Shown one piece after another: positions 33,806 through 42,681 of a stretch of 64,000 nt of DNA. Under the pieces are notes generated by a model. It was given only the letters and a program-made list of their open reading frames with translations. It was not told the origin of the DNA and did no database searches. The position numbers and the translations under genes were made by a program. Numbering within the stretch: position 1 is the stretch's first letter; the number at the start of each line of letters is the position of its first letter. The DNA comes from Lachnospiraceae bacterium (GTDB lineage: Bacteria; Bacillota; Clostridia; Lachnospirales; Lachnospiraceae), in contig CAJTCV010000002.1 in NCBI GenBank assembly GCA_910574805.1, positions 248,001 to 312,000 of the forward strand. The letters run 5' to 3'.

Positions 33806-36385
33806 ATGAGTGGAACCAGACAGTCCGGGAGCAGGAAGAAGACAGCTTCTCCCAGGAAGAATACGACAAGAAAAAATACAGGTGCCAGGACGCCGGTGAA
33901 GGTCCAGGAGAACGATCTCTGGGCGGAGGTCCGACTGGTGGTGCTCCTGATCGCATCGGTTCTCCTTTTTTTCAGCAATTTCGGGTTCGGCGGAAAGATC
34001 GGCGGCATCATGAGCAGTATTCTGTTCGGGTGCGTGGGACTTTTTGCATATATTTTTCCGGTGGCGGTGCTGCTGCTGGTACTTTTTTCTCTTGCCAACC
34101 GGGAGAATCTGATCGCGGCGGTAAAGCTGGCAGGAGCGGTTCTGGGCTCGGTGGCCGTCATTTCTCTTCTGCATCTGATCACCATGGGGGGCTCGGAGGC
34201 GGACGGTCTTAAGGAGATCTATGACTACTGTGCGCTCCACCGGACCGGAGGCGGACTGGTGGGCGGACTGGCAGCGGGGGTTCTGGAGGATGCCTTCGGA
34301 CTGATCGGCGCCTGGCTGGTGCTTCTGGGGATCCTGATCATCTGTGTGGTGATCGTGACAGAGCACTCCTTCGTAAGGGGCATGTCCAGAGGAAGCAGAA
34401 AAGTATATGAATCTGCCAGACAGGATATGGAACGTCGGCGGGAGGCGGCTGAGATCCGGAAGGAGCAGAAGAGAGAGCAGCGTCTGGAGAAAAAAGTCAG
34501 CGGCGTGGCATCGGATCTGACGATTCCAAAGCAGTCGGATCACGGCCTTCGGGAGATCACGGCGGGAGAGCCGCTTTTCCTGCCTGAAGAGGCTGCGTCT
34601 GCGGAGGAACCATCCTTTCCGGTCCGTGAGTCCAGACCCGGGAACAGGGGGGAAGACAGGAAGCAGGAGCGGGCAGATGAGCCGGAGGAGATTCCTTTTG
34701 ACGAGGAGGACCTTCTGAAACATGCGCTGAGCCGCAGGGAGCTGGAGGCGGAACGCGCCAGGGAGAACATGTGTTCGGACAAGACGGAGCAATCCGCGTC
34801 CCGCCGGGAAGAACGGACAGAGACACCGGCCGGAGCGGAATCTGCGTCCGGGGAATCGCACAGAGAGCCTTCTGCGGAGCAGGCCGGCGTCCCCACAGAA
34901 TACCAGTATCCGCCCCTTTCGCTTCTGAAGGCGCCCAAACGGGAGCGGGGGAAAAAGGACGTGTCTCTGGAACTTCAGGAGACCGCACGGCATCTGCAGC
35001 AGATCATGGAGGATTTCGGCGTCAATGCCACAGTAACCAATGTGAGCCAGGGGCCGGCCGTGACCCGGTTCGAGGTGCAGCCGGCTCATGGAGTGAAGGT
35101 GAGCAAGATCATCGCACTTTCCGATGACATCAAGCTGAACCTGGCAGTTCCGGATATCCGTATGGAGGCGCCGATCCCGGGTAAGGCGGCAGTGGGGATT
35201 GAGGTGCCCAACAAGGAAAATTCCGCCGTCATGCTGCGGGAGCTTCTGGAAAATGCAGAATTTAAAAATCACAAGTCCCGGATTGCCTTTGCCGTGGGAA
35301 AGGACATCGGCGGGAATATCATGGTCACGGATATTGCGAAGATGCCTCATCTTCTCATCGCCGGCGCTACAGGCTCCGGTAAATCTGTATGTATCAATAC
35401 TGTAATTATGAGCATCCTGTACAAGGCCCGTCCGGATGAGGTGAAACTGATTATGATCGATCCCAAGGTAGTGGAGCTCAGTACCTACAACGGGATTCCT
35501 CATCTTCTGATTCCGGTGGTGACCGATCCGAAGAAGGCGGCAGGGGCGCTGAACTGGGCAGTTACGGAGATGATGGGCAGATACAATAAATTTGCCGAGG
35601 TCAATGTCCGTAACATCGAAGGCTACAACAGCAAGATCGATTCCATTGCAGAGATCGAGGATGACCATAAGCCGGAGAAGATGCCCCAGATCGTGATCAT
35701 TGTGGATGAGCTGGCAGATCTGATGATGGTCTCTCCGGGAGAGGTGGAGGATGCCATCTGCCGTCTGGCACAGCTTGCAAGGGCAGCGGGAATTCATCTG
35801 ATCATCGCCACCCAGAGACCTTCCGTCAACGTCATCACAGGTCTGATCAAAGCCAACATGCCGTCCCGGATCGCTTTTGCCGTCTCATCGGGTGTGGACT
35901 CCCGGACGATTCTGGACATGAACGGAGCGGAGAAACTGCTGGGGAAGGGCGATATGCTTTTCTCGCCCTACGGCCTGCCCAAACCCCTCCGGGTGCAGGG
36001 GGCCTTTGTCTCCGATGCGGAGGTCAGTGCAGTGGTGGAATATCTGAGCAGTCAGTGCGGCAGCGCGGATCCCGGGCTGGAGGAAAGGATGCACGAACAG
36101 ATGAAACAGGTGGAAGCGGCAGTGGAGAGCGCCTCTTCCCCGGAGGCAGGCGGCGGAAGCGACAGGGATGTGCTCTTTGCGGAAGCAGCCAGATTTCTGA
36201 TCGAGAAGGACAAGGCCTCCATCGGCATGCTCCAGCGCTGGTTTAAGATCGGTTTCAACCGGGCGGCCAGGATCATGGACCAGCTGGCGGATGCGGGCGT
36301 TGTAGGCGAGGAAGAGGGAACGAAGCCCAGGAAGGTACTGATGTCCATGGAAGAGCTGGAGCAGTACATTGAGGAATGCCTGTAA
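33806..36385 (+). CDS. ftsK: DNA translocase FtsK/SpoIIIE
   Basis: An 859-residue septal DNA pump. Four N-terminal transmembrane helices (about 35-195) precede a charged, Glu/Arg/Ser-rich linker (about 205-370). The RecA-like motor follows, with Walker A GATGSGKS (520-527, K526) and Walker B IVIIVDELADLMM. The C-terminal gamma winged helix (FLIEKDKASIGMLQRWFKIGFNRAARIMDQLADAGVVG) reads polarity sequences. An Ala-rich run of basic residues sits before the first helix. It moves chromosomes at division and in sporulation. Confidence 0.96.
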   Translation: MSGTRQSGSRKKTASPRKNTTRKNTGARTPVKVQENDLWAEVRLVVLLIASVLLFFSNFGFGGKIGGIMSSILFGCVGLFAYIFPVAVLLLVLFSLANRENLIAAVKLAGAVLGSVAVISLLHLITMGGSEADGLKEIYDYCALHRTGGGLVGGLAAGVLEDAFGLIGAWLVLLGILIICVVIVTEHSFVRGMSRGSRKVYESARQDMERRREAAEIRKEQKREQRLEKKVSGVASDLTIPKQSDHGLREITAGEPLFLPEEAASAEEPSFPVRESRPGNRGEDRKQERADEPEEIPFDEEDLLKHALSRRELEAERARENMCSDKTEQSASRREERTETPAGAESASGESHREPSAEQAGVPTEYQYPPLSLLKAPKRERGKKDVSLELQETARHLQQIMEDFGVNATVTNVSQGPAVTRFEVQPAHGVKVSKIIALSDDIKLNLAVPDIRMEAPIPGKAAVGIEVPNKENSAVMLRELLENAEFKNHKSRIAFAVGKDIGGNIMVTDIAKMPHLLIAGATGSGKSVCINTVIMSILYKARPDEVKLIMIDPKVVELSTYNGIPHLLIPVVTDPKKAAGALNWAVTEMMGRYNKFAEVNVRNIEGYNSKIDSIAEIEDDHKPEKMPQIVIIVDELADLMMVSPGEVEDAICRLAQLARAAGIHLIIATQRPSVNVITGLIKANMPSRIAFAVSSGVDSRTILDMNGAEKLLGKGDMLFSPYGLPKPLRVQGAFVSDAEVSAVVEYLSSQCGSADPGLEERMHEQMKQVEAAVESASSPEAGGGSDRDVLFAEAARFLIEKDKASIGMLQRWFKIGFNRAARIMDQLADAGVVGEEEGTKPRKVLMSMEELEQYIEECL

Positions 36386-36413
36386 AGAATAGAAAGGAAA
36401 CAACAGCCGGTTT

Positions 36414-37268
36414 ATGATATGCGAGAAATGCGGGACGCATGTACCAGAGGATAAGATCTATTGTGAAAAGTGCGGGACGGCTGTGCAGATCGTTCCGGAT
36501 TATAATCCCATGGAAGATATCACCATCGGGGCGGAGGAGGCTCCCGCGGAAAATCCTGTGCCTGCAGCAGCCTGGTGGCATCGCTGGAGATACGGACTGG
36601 CCGGCATTGTGCTGGCTGCCGCCGGCTTTTTTTCCTTTCAGACCGCGTATGAGCATATGAGGCCTGCACAGGAGACGGCGGTGAAGCCGGAGGTGGTGCC
36701 GGTTCTGGAGGGCAGGCCGCAGTTCGGCCCCCGGCCGGGGACCTACAGCTATTCGCCCATGCTGACGATCTCTTATCCCCATAATGGGGCAGGAGATATT
36801 CACTATACCATGGATGGTACGACGCCGGACGAAGAAAGCAGCAGATATGACTCGCCGGTCTCCATAGGAGAGGGGATGACTGTGGTCCGGGCAGTCTTTA
36901 TCCGGGAGGACGGAGTACAGAGTGAGGAAGCGGCGGGGACCTATCATGTGGAATTTCAATGTCCCGCGGAACCGGTCTTCAGCATTCCGGCGGGAACTTA
37001 CGAGGGCGGTATCACGGTGACCATAACCGGAGATGAGGGCAGCAGGATCTATTATACGACCAACGGCGAAGAACCGGGGATCCGTTCAAAGCTCTATCAG
37101 GGACCGGTCCGCATCGGCCCCGGGCTTACGGTGCTGCAGGCGATTGCTGTCGACCAGGAGGGGGGAAGCAGTGCGATTGTGGAGGCAATCTACAATGTGT
37201 CTGAAATTTCCGGGGTTTTGGAAAGCCCGGATCCGGGTCTTTCGGCGGCCGAACCCGCGATTCCATAA
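36414..37268 (+). CDS. Zinc-ribbon membrane protein with two chitobiase-like C-terminal repeats
   Basis: A 284-residue protein. The N-terminal zinc ribbon has C3-x2-C6 and C17-x2-C20. A transmembrane segment lies at about 60-80. Outside it are two repeats resembling the chitobiase/beta-hexosaminidase C-terminal domain (YTMDGTTPDEESSRYDSPV at about 128-146 and YYTTNGEEPGIRSKLYQGPV at about 210-229). There is no catalytic domain, so these may bind sugars or wall material. It follows ftsK by 28 bp and may be co-transcribed. Confidence 0.82.
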   Translation: MICEKCGTHVPEDKIYCEKCGTAVQIVPDYNPMEDITIGAEEAPAENPVPAAAWWHRWRYGLAGIVLAAAGFFSFQTAYEHMRPAQETAVKPEVVPVLEGRPQFGPRPGTYSYSPMLTISYPHNGAGDIHYTMDGTTPDEESSRYDSPVSIGEGMTVVRAVFIREDGVQSEEAAGTYHVEFQCPAEPVFSIPAGTYEGGITVTITGDEGSRIYYTTNGEEPGIRSKLYQGPVRIGPGLTVLQAIAVDQEGGSSAIVEAIYNVSEISGVLESPDPGLSAAEPAIP

Positions 37269-37275
37269 TTTTTTG

Positions 37276-37304
37276 TTGAAATGTCGGCAATTATGCATTA
37301 TGAT
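37276..37304 (+). promoter_or_regulatory. Promoter of nfnAB
   Basis: -35 TTGAAA (37276-37281), 17-bp spacer, -10 TATGAT (37299-37304). A second match, TTGTAG-17-TACAAT (37318-37346), lies so close to the ribosome site that it is less likely to be used. Confidence 0.6.
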
Positions 37305-37362
37305 AGGATAAGATGAATTGTAGTTGTTGTGTGAAATTGCTACAATAATTAGGAGGAAGCGT

Positions 37363-38247
37363 ATGTTTAAGATTTTGGAAGCAGAGAAGCTCTCTGCAGC
37401 AGTCTACAAGCAGGTTATTTATGCACCGCGCGTAGCCAGGTCCTGCGAGCCGGGACAGTTCATTATTGTAAGAGTCGACGAGACTGCAGAACGTATCCCG
37501 CTGACAATCTGCGATTATGACAGGGAAGCAGGGACCATCACACTGGCGTTCCAGCCCATCGGCGTGTCCACCCACAAGCTGATGGCTCTGAAGGCAGGAG
37601 ATGAAATTGCAGATTTTGTAGGGCCTCTTGGACGCCCGTCCGAGCTGGTGACGGATGATTTTGAAGAAGTGAAGAAGAAAAAGGTCGTCTTCATTGCAGG
37701 CGGCGTGGGTACGGCTCCGGTCTATCCGCAGGCAAAATGGCTGCATGATCATGGAATCGAGTGCGATATCATCGTAGGCGCGAGGACGAAAGACCTTCTG
37801 ATTCTGGAAGAAGAGATGAGCAAAGTGGGCAATCTGTACCTGTGTACGGACGACGGCAGCTACGGCTTTCACGGCGTCGGTACAGCCATGCTGGAGAAGC
37901 TGGTCAGCGAAGGCCATCACTATGATCTGTGCGTGGCCATCGGTCCCATGATCATGATGAAATTCGCCTGCATGACCACGAAGAAGCTGGGCATTCCCAC
38001 GATTGTCAGCATGAATCCCATCATGGTGGACGGGACCGGTATGTGCGGAGCCTGCCGTGTGCTGGTGGGAGACGAAGTGAAGTTTGCCTGTGTGGACGGA
38101 CCGGAGTTCGACGGCCATAAGATCGATTTTGAGCAGGCTATGAAAAGAGCAGCCATGTATAAGACCGAGGAGGGAAGACGGCTTCTGAAATTCCAGGAGG
38201 GCGATACCCATCATGGCGGCTGCGGAAATTGCGGAGGTGACAAATAA
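37363..38247 (+). CDS. nfnA: NfnA: FAD/NAD-binding subunit of NADH-dependent reduced ferredoxin:NADP oxidoreductase
   Basis: A 294-residue protein of the dihydroorotate-dehydrogenase electron-transfer type. The order is an FAD domain (RIPLTICDYDREAGTITL), NAD motif GGVGTAP (113-119), and a [2Fe-2S] region with C228, C231 and C243 in MCGACRV...FACVDG. Two further cysteines lie near the end (C287, C290). The ATG at 37363 is chosen for AGGAGG with 6-nt spacing. The pairing with the GltA-like subunit, with a one-base overlap, identifies NfnAB, which couples NADH and reduced ferredoxin to NADP by flavin-based bifurcation. The same pair is often annotated as sulfide dehydrogenase or GltA. Confidence 0.88.
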   Translation: MFKILEAEKLSAAVYKQVIYAPRVARSCEPGQFIIVRVDETAERIPLTICDYDREAGTITLAFQPIGVSTHKLMALKAGDEIADFVGPLGRPSELVTDDFEEVKKKKVVFIAGGVGTAPVYPQAKWLHDHGIECDIIVGARTKDLLILEEEMSKVGNLYLCTDDGSYGFHGVGTAMLEKLVSEGHHYDLCVAIGPMIMMKFACMTTKKLGIPTIVSMNPIMVDGTGMCGACRVLVGDEVKFACVDGPEFDGHKIDFEQAMKRAAMYKTEEGRRLLKFQEGDTHHGGCGNCGGDK

Positions 38248-39635
38248 TGGCAGATGTATTGAAGAAGGTACCGGTCAGGGAGCAGGATGCCAAAGTCCGT
38301 GCGACGAACTTTGAAGAAGTATGCTACGGTTATAATAAAGAAGAAGCGGTGGAGGAATCTCAGCGCTGTATCACCTGCAAGAATGCCAAATGCGTGGAGG
38401 GATGCCCGGTATCCATCGATATTCCGGCTTTTATCGCGGCAGTGAAGGAAGAGAAGTTCGAGGAAGCATTCCAGGTCATCAGTAAATCTTCGGCGCTTCC
38501 GGCAGTCTGCGGGCGGGTATGTCCCCAGGAGAGCCAGTGCGAGGGAAAATGTATCCGCGGGAAGAAGGGAGATCCCATCTCCATCGGCAAACTGGAGCGT
38601 TTTGTGGCGGACTGGGCCCGTGAGAACGGAATCAAACCGGCAGCTCCCGCAGAGAAGAATGGTAAAAAAGTGGCCGTCATCGGTTCCGGTCCTTCTGGTC
38701 TGACCTGTGCAGGGGATCTGGCGAAGCTGGGTTATGACGTGACCATTTTTGAAGCATTACATAAGGCAGGCGGTGTTCTGGTCTATGGTATTCCGGAGTT
38801 CCGTCTTCCCAAGGACCGGGTCGTAGGACCGGAGGTGGAGAATGTAAAGGCTCTGGGCGTGAAGATCGAGACCGACGTGATCGTGGGCAGGACTGTGAAG
38901 CTGGATGATCTGATTGAGGATGAAGGTTTTGATGCGGTATTTATCGGTTCCGGTGCAGGACTTCCCAAATTCATGGGCATCCCGGGAGAGACCGCATGCG
39001 GCGTACTCTCCGCCAATGAATACCTGACCAGGAACAATCTGATGAAGGCGTTTGACGAGAATTATGATACGCCCATCGTACACGGTAAAAAGGTGGTCGT
39101 AGTCGGCGGAGGCAATGTGGCCATGGATGCGGCGCGTACAGCGCTTCGTCTGGGTGCGGAGACTCATATTGTGTACAGAAGGAGCGAGGAAGAGCTTCCG
39201 GCGCGTGTGGAGGAAGTCCATCATGCGAAGGAAGAGGGCATTATCTTTGATCTTCTGACTAATCCGGTGGAGATCCTGGCAGATGAGAACGACTGGGTAA
39301 CCGGGATCAAATGTATCCGTATGGAGCTGGGCGAGCCGGATGCTTCCGGAAGACGCCGTCCGGTGGAGGTGCCGGGCTCTGAGTTTACCATCGAGTGCGA
39401 TACGGTGATCATGTCCCTTGGTACTTCTCCCAATCCGCTGATTTCTTCCACTACAAAGGGGCTGGAGATCAACAGAAGGCAGTGCATTGTGGCGACGGAG
39501 GATACCGGCGCTACGTCCAAGGAAGGCGTATATGCAGGCGGTGACGCGGTGACCGGCGCAGCGACGGTGATTCTTGCCATGGGTGCAGGAAAAGCGGCAG
39601 CAAAAGGGATCCATGAATATCTGAGCGCAAAATAA
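38247..39635 (+). CDS. nfnB: NfnB: GltA-like NADPH-binding subunit
   Basis: A 462-residue protein related to the small subunit of glutamate synthase. The N-terminus has two [4Fe-4S] cysteine sets, C41/C44/C49/C53 and C88/C92/C98/C102. FAD motif VIGSGPSGLTCAG and NADP motif VVVGGGNVAMDAARTALRLGA follow, and the C-terminal FAD closure is YAGGDAVTGAATVILAMGAGK. It probably forms the bifurcating site with NfnA, and no large glutamate synthase subunit is present. The TAATG junction couples it to nfnA. Confidence 0.9.
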   Translation: MADVLKKVPVREQDAKVRATNFEEVCYGYNKEEAVEESQRCITCKNAKCVEGCPVSIDIPAFIAAVKEEKFEEAFQVISKSSALPAVCGRVCPQESQCEGKCIRGKKGDPISIGKLERFVADWARENGIKPAAPAEKNGKKVAVIGSGPSGLTCAGDLAKLGYDVTIFEALHKAGGVLVYGIPEFRLPKDRVVGPEVENVKALGVKIETDVIVGRTVKLDDLIEDEGFDAVFIGSGAGLPKFMGIPGETACGVLSANEYLTRNNLMKAFDENYDTPIVHGKKVVVVGGGNVAMDAARTALRLGAETHIVYRRSEEELPARVEEVHHAKEEGIIFDLLTNPVEILADENDWVTGIKCIRMELGEPDASGRRRPVEVPGSEFTIECDTVIMSLGTSPNPLISSTTKGLEINRRQCIVATEDTGATSKEGVYAGGDAVTGAATVILAMGAGKAAAKGIHEYLSAK

Positions 39636-39691
39636 CACCCGGTTCCGTGTCAGGACGCTGACCTGGCAGAACGGGATAAAGGCATGAAAAT

Positions 39692-39736
39692 AAGGTGTAG
39701 GGTCTGTGGGGAATCAACAGGGACCTTACACCTTTT
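39692..39736. terminator. Bidirectional terminator
   Basis: AAGGTGTAGGGTC (39692-39704) pairs with GGACCTTACACCTT (39721-39734), with one G-U. A T tract follows on the + strand and A residues precede, so it can serve both convergent genes. Confidence 0.75.
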
Positions 39737-39775
39737 CTGCTGTTGGGACGGATCATGAATACTGACAGAAAGCGT

Positions 39776-40429
39776 TCAGGAATGTTCTGACGGGTCGGAA
39801 GTTTCCTGAAACAGTTCGTTGTAAAAATCCTCTGCGAGCTTTTCCGCGTAAGCGTCGTCCACCTCCGGAAATGCGGGCATGAGACGTTCCCGGATGGCTT
39901 CCGATATGAGAAAGTAGCGCATCTCTTCGGGAGTGTCTTCGTCGATCCCGGCACAGAGTGCTTCTGCCGTCAGCTGCTCCTCCGCCCATGTTCGGATCCG
40001 GTCCTCCAGGTCATCTTCTCTGGAAATATCGTCCAGCATCTTCATGGCATTGCGAAAGGAGATGCCGGCTACGACCAGGAAGAGAAAGAACATCCCTTCC
40101 AGAACAGCGAGAGAGAAGGTGTTCAGCGGGAGAATGATCACCCCCGCCAGTGCCAGCGTGATGACGAGAAAGCCGGCAGCGCCGATGATCAGGAAGGTCC
40201 ACGCGGAGGAACGGGTCTCAGAATGCCGTTCTCTGGCCGGTACATGGGTATTCATATGGCTGGCTGCCGCTGCGCGTGCTGCGAGATCGGCAGGCTCCTC
40301 ATCAGGTACAGAAGGGGCTTCCGGAGGCTCTGGTGCTTCGGTCAGCTCATCCACCAGATCCACATCACAGTCGGGACAGTGGGTCTTCCCTTTGATATAT
40401 TCATTTTTGCATACAGGACACCAGGGCAT
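39776..40429 (-). CDS. Zinc-ribbon protein with two transmembrane segments, unknown function
   Basis: A 217-residue protein. The N-terminal ribbon has C4-x2-C7 and C18-x2-C21, then an Ala/Pro/Glu-rich linker, two adjacent transmembrane helices (about 73-120) and a C-terminal acidic helical region. AAAGGAG lies 9 nt upstream on the minus strand. It is convergent with nfnB and divergent from rlmH. I know no function for it. Confidence 0.75.
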   Translation of the reverse strand: MPWCPVCKNEYIKGKTHCPDCDVDLVDELTEAPEPPEAPSVPDEEPADLAARAAAASHMNTHVPARERHSETRSSAWTFLIIGAAGFLVITLALAGVIILPLNTFSLAVLEGMFFLFLVVAGISFRNAMKMLDDISREDDLEDRIRTWAEEQLTAEALCAGIDEDTPEEMRYFLISEAIRERLMPAFPEVDDAYAEKLAEDFYNELFQETSDPSEHS

Positions 40430-40460
40430 GTGTAGTTACTCCTTTGTGATTTTTAAGTTC

Positions 40461-40489
40461 ATTATACGCAATGACGGGGCAGAATACAA
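40461..40489 (-). promoter_or_regulatory. Promoter of the zinc-ribbon gene
   Basis: On the minus strand, -35 TTGTAT (40484-40489), 17-bp spacer, -10 TATAAT (40461-40466). It lies back to back with the rlmH promoter. Confidence 0.7.
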
Positions 40490-40496
40490 TACAAAA

Positions 40497-40525
40497 TTGA
40501 CCATTGGAAGGTCTGCATGTATAAT
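40497..40525 (+). promoter_or_regulatory. Promoter of the rlmH unit
   Basis: -35 TTGACC (40497-40502), 17-bp spacer, -10 TATAAT (40520-40525). Confidence 0.7.
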
Positions 40526-40591
40526 AGAGTTAATTCCATACACATACTGCCGGTCAGGAATCTGCCGGGATCAGGAAGGAGGGAGGATCCG

Positions 40592-41071
40592 GTGAAAATT
40601 ACAGTCGTAGCTGTGGGTAAAATAAAGGAAAAATATTTCAGGGATGCCATAGAAGAGTATTCCAGGCGTCTTGGCCGCTTCTGCAGGCTGGAACTGATCG
40701 AAGTGGCGGATGAAAAGACGCCGGAAGGAGCCGGTGCACTTATGGAGGAACAGATCCGGGAGAAGGAGGGCGGACGGATCCTCCAGAGACTGCCGTCCGG
40801 TGCATTCGTCGCCGCCCTTGCCATTGACGGAAAGATGCTGGACTCCGTGGAGCTGTCTGAGCAGATGGAACGGTGGAATGTCAATGGCATCAGCCATATG
40901 GCGTTTGTGATCGGCGGCTCGCTCGGGCTGTCTGCCGGAGTATTACAGCGGGCGGACATCCGGCTCAGCTTTTCCCGCATGACGTTTCCGCATCAGCTTA
41001 TGCGGGTGATCCTGCTGGAGCAGGTGTACCGAAGCTTTATGATACGAAGTGGAGCGCCGTACCACAAATGA
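40592..41071 (+). CDS. rlmH: 23S rRNA (pseudouridine(1915)-N3)-methyltransferase RlmH
   Basis: A 159-residue SPOUT methyltransferase acting on helix 69 of the ribosome. It begins MKITVVAVGKIKEKYFRDAI..EY and carries the knot motifs MAFVIGGSLGLS and FSRMTFPHQLMRVILLEQVYR. The GTG at 40592 follows AAGGAGGGAGG; an ATG at 40517 would add 25 residues and overlap the promoter. The ending GAPYHK is typical. Confidence 0.97.
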   Translation: MKITVVAVGKIKEKYFRDAIEEYSRRLGRFCRLELIEVADEKTPEGAGALMEEQIREKEGGRILQRLPSGAFVAALAIDGKMLDSVELSEQMERWNVNGISHMAFVIGGSLGLSAGVLQRADIRLSFSRMTFPHQLMRVILLEQVYRSFMIRSGAPYHK

Positions 41072-41128
41072 GAGAGGAAATCCGGCCGTTTCACGGAACG
41101 GCGACTATACAACAGGGAGGATGTTACT

Positions 41129-41719
41129 GTGAAAATAAGAGATTATATTCATGAATGTCTGGAAAAACTGCAGCAGCTGGGAATCTGTGCCACAGAGGAA
41201 GAGGAAAAATATGCAGAGATGATTCTGGGGATGCCGGAAGAGATTCTGGAGAACATGGAGCCGGGACAGATCACAGGGATGCTTCTGGGTGCTGCGGGGC
41301 AGCTTTCACAGGGAGGAGAGGGAACGACGGGAGTTTATGCTTTTGATACGGAGCTGCCGGATCCTTCCCAGATGGGCACGGAATTTCTGCAGGGTATCTC
41401 CAGAATATCCGGAGGAGAGCTGGAGATTACGGATATTGAGGAAGCGTATTCCATGGATGTGCTCGAAGAAGGGACGGGAACCTGGCCGGTGAATTTTGTG
41501 TGCAACGGGACAGCTTACCATTATGACGTGAACGTGTATCATGACTGGTTCGACACAGGACTGCTGGACTTTATGGGACAGGTGGTAAAGGAACAGAATA
41601 CAGGCAGCCGTCTCTATGTCACCGGTGACGGATATCAGGAGTGCATCATTTTTTATCAGACAGAAATATGGGCCAGAAATTTTGAAAAGGAATTTCATAC
41701 GAAACTGGAGCGTCTGTAG
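41129..41719 (+). CDS. Hypothetical protein
   Basis: A 196-residue acidic, soluble protein with no signal or membrane segment. The GTG start has GGGAGG upstream. Residues 1-55 are helical (IHECLEKLQQLGICATEEEEKYAEMIL), and the C-terminal half looks beta-rich (GTWPVNFVCNGTAYHYDVNVYHDWFDTGLLDFM). I do not recognise the family. It follows rlmH and precedes the DUF4317 gene by 52 bp. Confidence 0.65.
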   Translation: MKIRDYIHECLEKLQQLGICATEEEEKYAEMILGMPEEILENMEPGQITGMLLGAAGQLSQGGEGTTGVYAFDTELPDPSQMGTEFLQGISRISGGELEITDIEEAYSMDVLEEGTGTWPVNFVCNGTAYHYDVNVYHDWFDTGLLDFMGQVVKEQNTGSRLYVTGDGYQECIIFYQTEIWARNFEKEFHTKLERL

Positions 41720-41771
41720 ACAGGAATGGGGGCAGGATTTTGCCGGCCATGAGAGGAGTAAGGAGCAGGAG

Positions 41772-42395
41772 ATGATAGACAGAGAGGATATGATGGAGCT
41801 GACCAGACGCATGACGCCGTCCCGGACTTCTTTTACGAGGATCGCCGGCTGTTATATGGATGCGGATGGGGAGATCGACGGCACTTTTAATACGAATTTT
41901 CTGAAGCTGTCAGGGAGAGAGAAGGAAAAGAACCTTGCGATTGCCAAGAGGATTCCTTATGCGCGGACCAATGAACAGCTTCGGGAGGTGCGGTTTGCAG
42001 AGGGACAGGCAGGCCCCGGGACCGTGCAGCAGCTTCTGGCGGCGATGAAGGACTGCGGGCTGAAAAATGACGCGCTGATGGACACCTTCTATGAGCTGGT
42101 GGCGGAGCATTATGAGAGCCGGGAGGCGTATGCCATACTGGTCTTTCACGACTGCTATGACGTGCCGGTGAAGGCGAAGGATAAGGAACGCCTCGGGGAG
42201 TCGGAAGAGGTGTATGAATATCTGATCTGTGCGGTCTGTCCGCTGGCGGGAGAATACGAACCGGGAACGCCGGTGTGCGGTTTTCTCTATCCGGCGTTTT
42301 CCGGGCGGAGCGCGGATCCGGCGCGGGCAGCCGTCTATGATGAAAACGCGTCGCATCCCCGGGGGAAGATGCTCAGAGCATTACTTGGCTGCTGA
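41772..42395 (+). CDS. DUF4317-family protein, short form
   Basis: A protein of 207 residues whose N-terminal and central parts match DUF4317 as known from Lachnospiraceae: MTPSRTSFTRIAGCYMDADGE, LMDTFYELVAEHYESREAYAILVFHDCYDVPVKAKD, VYEYLICAVCPL and FLYPAFSGRSAD. Family members I know are close to twice as long. Here the frame stops after ALLGC, so the C-terminal half is missing. It may be a truncation or a natural short form. The start at 41772 follows AGGAGCAGGAG. Confidence 0.7.
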   Translation: MIDREDMMELTRRMTPSRTSFTRIAGCYMDADGEIDGTFNTNFLKLSGREKEKNLAIAKRIPYARTNEQLREVRFAEGQAGPGTVQQLLAAMKDCGLKNDALMDTFYELVAEHYESREAYAILVFHDCYDVPVKAKDKERLGESEEVYEYLICAVCPLAGEYEPGTPVCGFLYPAFSGRSADPARAAVYDENASHPRGKMLRALLGC

Positions 42396-42566
42396 CAGGG
42401 AAGCGGCGGATACAGAAAGCGCTCCGTGGGAACCTGCGATTGACTCCGGCAAATGAACGATTCACTACATCGTCTATAATCTTTTCGGTGATCCGGTCGA
42501 TAAATCAGGCAGTGTATTTTATGGGATCCAGTGGATCTGAGGCCTGATATCAGGACCGGAGAAAGG

Positions 42567-42614
42567 GATCAGAAGAGCCGGAGTTCGCGGGCCCTGCAGC
42601 CGACTCTTCTGATC
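42567..42614. repeat. Perfect 11-bp inverted repeat in the gap before the LytTR gene
   Basis: GATCAGAAGAG (42567-42577) and CTCTTCTGATC (42604-42614) pair perfectly around a GC-rich centre. No T tract follows. The gap 42396-42681 also holds a short frame reading HYIVYNLFGDPVDKSGSVFYGIQWI (about 42462-42539), which looks like coding relic. Otherwise I see nothing there. Confidence 0.5.
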
Positions 42615-42681
42615 GGACCGGTGCTGATGTCGGGCGTCAGATCTGCTGGATTCTGTGTATGAGAAGCTGCAGGAGAGAATC

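Noticed and set aside
33779-35797. Minus-strand open frame of 672 codons opposite ftsK
   Set aside because: Antisense shadow of ftsK; no start signal and no recognisable domain.
37318-37346. Second promoter match TTGTAG-17-TACAAT before nfnA
   Set aside because: Its start point would fall in or after the ribosome site, so the upstream promoter is more likely to be the active one.
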